From Aquimarina sp. Aq78 (GTDB lineage Bacteria; Bacteroidota; Bacteroidia; Flavobacteriales; Flavobacteriaceae), in assembly GCF_900299525.1 (NCBI RefSeq), contig NZ_OMKA01000015.1:92956-156955 (forward strand): a stretch of DNA of 64,000 nucleotides, read 5' to 3'. Within the stretch, counting starts at the first letter, position 1, and each line of letters begins with the position of its first letter. Shown in pieces: positions 62,701 to 64,000 of the stretch. The position numbers and the translations under genes were made by a program. The notes under the pieces are model-generated. The model worked only from the letters and a program-made list of their open reading frames with translations. It made no database searches and was not told the DNA's origin.

Positions 62701-63363
62701 GATCCTTCTGGTTTACTTGATGATTATGCGCTTAATCAAGATGGCTCTTTTGTGAAAATAGCTGATACTAATGCTCCTGATAGAGTTTTTGCGACAGATA
62801 GTAACAATAATGTTAAGGAAGACGATTTTGTAACTTTAGAAAAGGATGGGCAGATAGAATCAATGACAACCACAGAAGTAAATACTGTTGGTCCTGATGG
62901 AACTAAAACGACCAAAAATGTCTACCATATACAATTTGAGGATGATTCTGTTGCAAGTGAAGCCTTTGAGTTTTTTGCTGATAATTCTGTTGTAGAATGG
63001 TCTCAAGTCAAAGCAGCTAATTCAGATTCTTTTGTAGGTACTACACGTAGTGAGGACTCAGATGCTTCAGGTAATTTTATGACTTTGAAATTGATCAATA
63101 GTGGCAGTACTGATATTACTAAAAGACATTCTCATCCCCGTAGCACTAGCGAATTATTAAAAGCTGCTGCCGGTATTTCTACACTGAATCAAGAACCAAG
63201 TAGAGGAGATATAAATAGTGCTAGAATCATAAACGCAAGATTCCCAAATGTTAATATAAAATCTCAAGTTTATGATCCTATTAATGTTACTAGTTATAAC
63301 TATAATTATAGAGGTTTTCAAAAACCGGCATCATCTTTGACTCCACAACCTATAAAACAATAA
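59728..63363 (+). CDS. DUF6443/RHS-core protein with putative JAB-like toxin C-terminus
   Basis: A 1211-residue protein with a signal peptide (ending LQAQ). A DUF6443 domain follows (SITYYDGLGRPIQE), then many YD repeats. The RHS repeat-associated core (about 905-995) ends in FTSIDPLAE and NNPILRIDPSGL. After the core, the last ~216 residues differ from the shell. They carry HSHP (His1134, His1136) and PSRGD (Ser1158, Asp1161), a JAMM/JAB-type metal-site pattern as in JAB-like toxin 1 domains. The shell would encapsulate the toxin and deliver it after cleavage at the core. Toxicity is inference. Confidence 0.75.
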   Translation: MKKQIIYSIIVLLMGLNLQAQVVLSDKNYVHVVAPQTPMTITELENVNCSTINDLDRAIESITYYDGLGRPIQERAIQASPGGSDIVTHITYDAYGRQAKQYLPFESDKTIGSYQNVDINMDINQYYKTTYADDFIGIDANHNDFNAYSESVYEASPLNRVLEQGAPGKAWKANKEDDTDHTIKFDWDTNVANEVVYFKVDFTTPTNTEVPTLTKVRNYAAGELYVTSTKDENWTPADGNLHTTREYKDKQGRIVLKRTFANVGAPSVVEAHDTYYVYDKYGNLTYVIPPKVDTSTTSISDTELAELCYQYRYDYRNRLIEKKIPGKDKEHIVYNSLDQPIMTQDANLKADNAWLYTKYDAFGRVAYTGKITDARDRSAIQTEATAYSNVLWVARIAPVLVDGVQLYYNDGGYPKISSATLLTINYYDDYTFDIAGLTNPGTVYTEAITDRTKTLATGSKVRVLDTYDWITTVTYYDKKARPIYVASTNEYLNTTDIVATQLDFVGKVEETKTTHTKGNNAAIITIDRFTYDHMGRILTQRQCIEDASGVNCTGNTGVTPAVTLSQPITQTTTTVAGNTITLSNGFHFAATASTSFFAKIQNEEFPGELIVSNTYDKLGQLISKEVGGGLQDVNYKYNVRGWLKSINQDSYDDNDLFDFTINYNIPQHGATALFNGNISETAWKTANDNVERHYKYSYDALNRITDANYNTQDNSEQDWFRVFGITYDKNGNLKSLKRHKKGNVALDYLSYTYDAGNKLLTVEEQIDGASGFEDGSNTNNDYIYDANGNMTIDQNKGITGITYNHLNLPKTVTVNNASHTGNITYIYDATGVKLKKITTEGSSLTTEYAGNYVYKNGTLEFFNHTEGIVEKETDGFKYVYQFKDHLGNIRLSYKDANKDGNITTSEIVEEKNYYPFGLEHKGYNFAVNGREHDYKFQGVEFNEDLGLNLYEMDFRQYDPAIARFTSIDPLAEERSWLTPYNFVQNNPILRIDPSGLLDDYALNQDGSFVKIADTNAPDRVFATDSNNNVKEDDFVTLEKDGQIESMTTTEVNTVGPDGTKTTKNVYHIQFEDDSVASEAFEFFADNSVVEWSQVKAANSDSFVGTTRSEDSDASGNFMTLKLINSGSTDITKRHSHPRSTSELLKAAAGISTLNQEPSRGDINSARIINARFPNVNIKSQVYDPINVTSYNYNYRGFQKPASSLTPQPIKQ

Positions 63364-63365
63364 AT

Positions 63366-63902
63366 ATGAATAACAGTATAAACCTATTATTAGCGTTGTT
63401 TAGTTTGTTCATCACATCATCATCATCTTGTAGTATATATAATCGTGATAATTCTAACAAAATAGAACCTACACATATACTTAAAAATGATATTATTTTA
63501 GAACCTATTCAACAAAAAATTAAAAATGAAATCTCAAAAGACCCTTTATTAAATGTAATACTTTTAAGAATTGATTCTACAAATACCGAGGGCATTAATA
63601 TTTATCTTAAAGCAAGTAATTTTCAAACAGAACAACAATATTTTAAATTAGAAAGTAATCCTTTAACACCTAAAGGCTACTTTGTTGTTAATAATGTTGT
63701 AGTAATAATTTATAATGATGTAGAAATGTTTTTTGATAAAATAAAAAAGTCAGATAACATTTTGGAGACCAAGGATGAAGTAGAAACGTTAGTAGATATT
63801 CATACAAGTTATAAACATTATATCTACCATGAATATAACATTAATGAAAACAAAGAAGAATATCTGGAATATAAAGGTGAAATTGATGATATAGATAGAT
63901 AG
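63366..63902 (+). CDS. Small lipoprotein, possible immunity protein of the RHS toxin
   Basis: A 178-residue protein with a lipoprotein-type signal (ITSSSSC, Cys about 22) and an otherwise hydrophilic, Asn/Lys-rich body with an acidic end. No family is recognised. Its ATG is 2 nt after the RHS stop, the usual place for the immunity gene of a polymorphic toxin. An envelope location would fit protection against a toxin met outside the cytoplasm. Confidence 0.6.
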   Translation: MNNSINLLLALFSLFITSSSSCSIYNRDNSNKIEPTHILKNDIILEPIQQKIKNEISKDPLLNVILLRIDSTNTEGINIYLKASNFQTEQQYFKLESNPLTPKGYFVVNNVVVIIYNDVEMFFDKIKKSDNILETKDEVETLVDIHTSYKHYIYHEYNINENKEEYLEYKGEIDDIDR

Positions 63903-63910
63903 TTCAGAAA

Positions 63911-63941
63911 TTCCCCCGCTCCCGCTAGCGTCTCGCTAGTG
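63911..63941. repeat. GC-rich CGCTAG repeat after the RHS locus
   Basis: CCCCCGCTCCCGCTAGCG and TCTCGCTAG contain the palindrome CGCTAGCG (63923-63930) and a second CGCTAG copy (63934-63939). It is much richer in G+C than its surroundings. Similar strings lie near RHS cassettes in related genomes by recollection only. The rest to 64000 shows no gene. Confidence 0.4.
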
Positions 63942-64000
63942 ACACTACAGTTTAGATAACCCAAAAAATATCAATCTCTACACTGTATTATGGTTAGCGG

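Overview
The window is AT-rich bacterial DNA that looks like a marine member of the Flavobacteriaceae (Bacteroidota), possibly Aquimarina or a close relative. This rests on two SusC/SusD outer-membrane uptake pairs, a C-terminal type IX secretion sorting domain, TAnnTTTG-type -7 promoter elements, many Bacteroidota-type lipoproteins, a THX ribosomal protein and a split RHS/DUF6443 locus. The genus is inference. No rRNA, tRNA, CRISPR array or insertion sequence was seen.

0-4.1 kb: the C-terminal end of a dipeptidyl-peptidase-IV-like S9 enzyme, then two adjacent paralogous modules. Each has a Crp/Fnr-type regulator followed by an exported protein (an alpha/beta hydrolase, then a tandem NTF2/SnoaL-like protein). 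The second regulator is interrupted by an in-frame TGA exactly where its paralog has Trp. The promoters share an operator-like half-site at a fixed distance from a TTTG -7 core. 4.1-18 kb: a proline/hydroxyproline-peptide utilisation region. It has an S37 peptidase lipoprotein, a trans-3-hydroxy-L-proline dehydratase with its partner reductase, two M24 Xaa-Pro peptidases, an alpha-ketoglutarate-semialdehyde-type dehydrogenase, a DapA-family deaminase and a SusCD pair. Together they suggest use of collagen-like peptides.

19-22 kb: a secreted, T9SS-sorted protein with mirror-image domains (BSP peptidase, F5/8C, PKD, F5/8C, BSP peptidase); its two peptidase copies are nearly identical 750-bp repeats. 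22-37 kb: a mannoside utilisation locus with a divergent AsnC/Lrp regulator, SusCD with a tiny ORF between, two GH92 alpha-mannosidases, two ROK-family proteins and a FucP-type sugar permease. 37-40.6 kb: redox/sulfur genes (two rhodaneses, two thioredoxin-fold proteins) divergent from a MarR-YceI pair.

40.6-48.2 kb: a complete trp operon (E, G, D, unknown ORF, C, F, B, A) preceded by a leader peptide with three consecutive Trp codons and a terminator, which is a classical attenuator layout. Several gaps inside the operon carry small repeats or hairpins. 48-55 kb: an M43 metalloprotease lipoprotein, a DUF1287 protein, a flotillin/NfeD-like pair, an endonuclease/exonuclease/phosphatase-fold membrane protein, a THX protein with a long basic tail and a uracil-DNA-glycosylase-like protein. 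Two intergenic regions here carry palindromic elements, one made of three nested perfect inverted repeats. 55-64 kb: a two-gene RHS locus ending in a JAB/JAMM-like putative toxin domain, followed 2 nt later by a small lipoprotein that may be its immunity partner.
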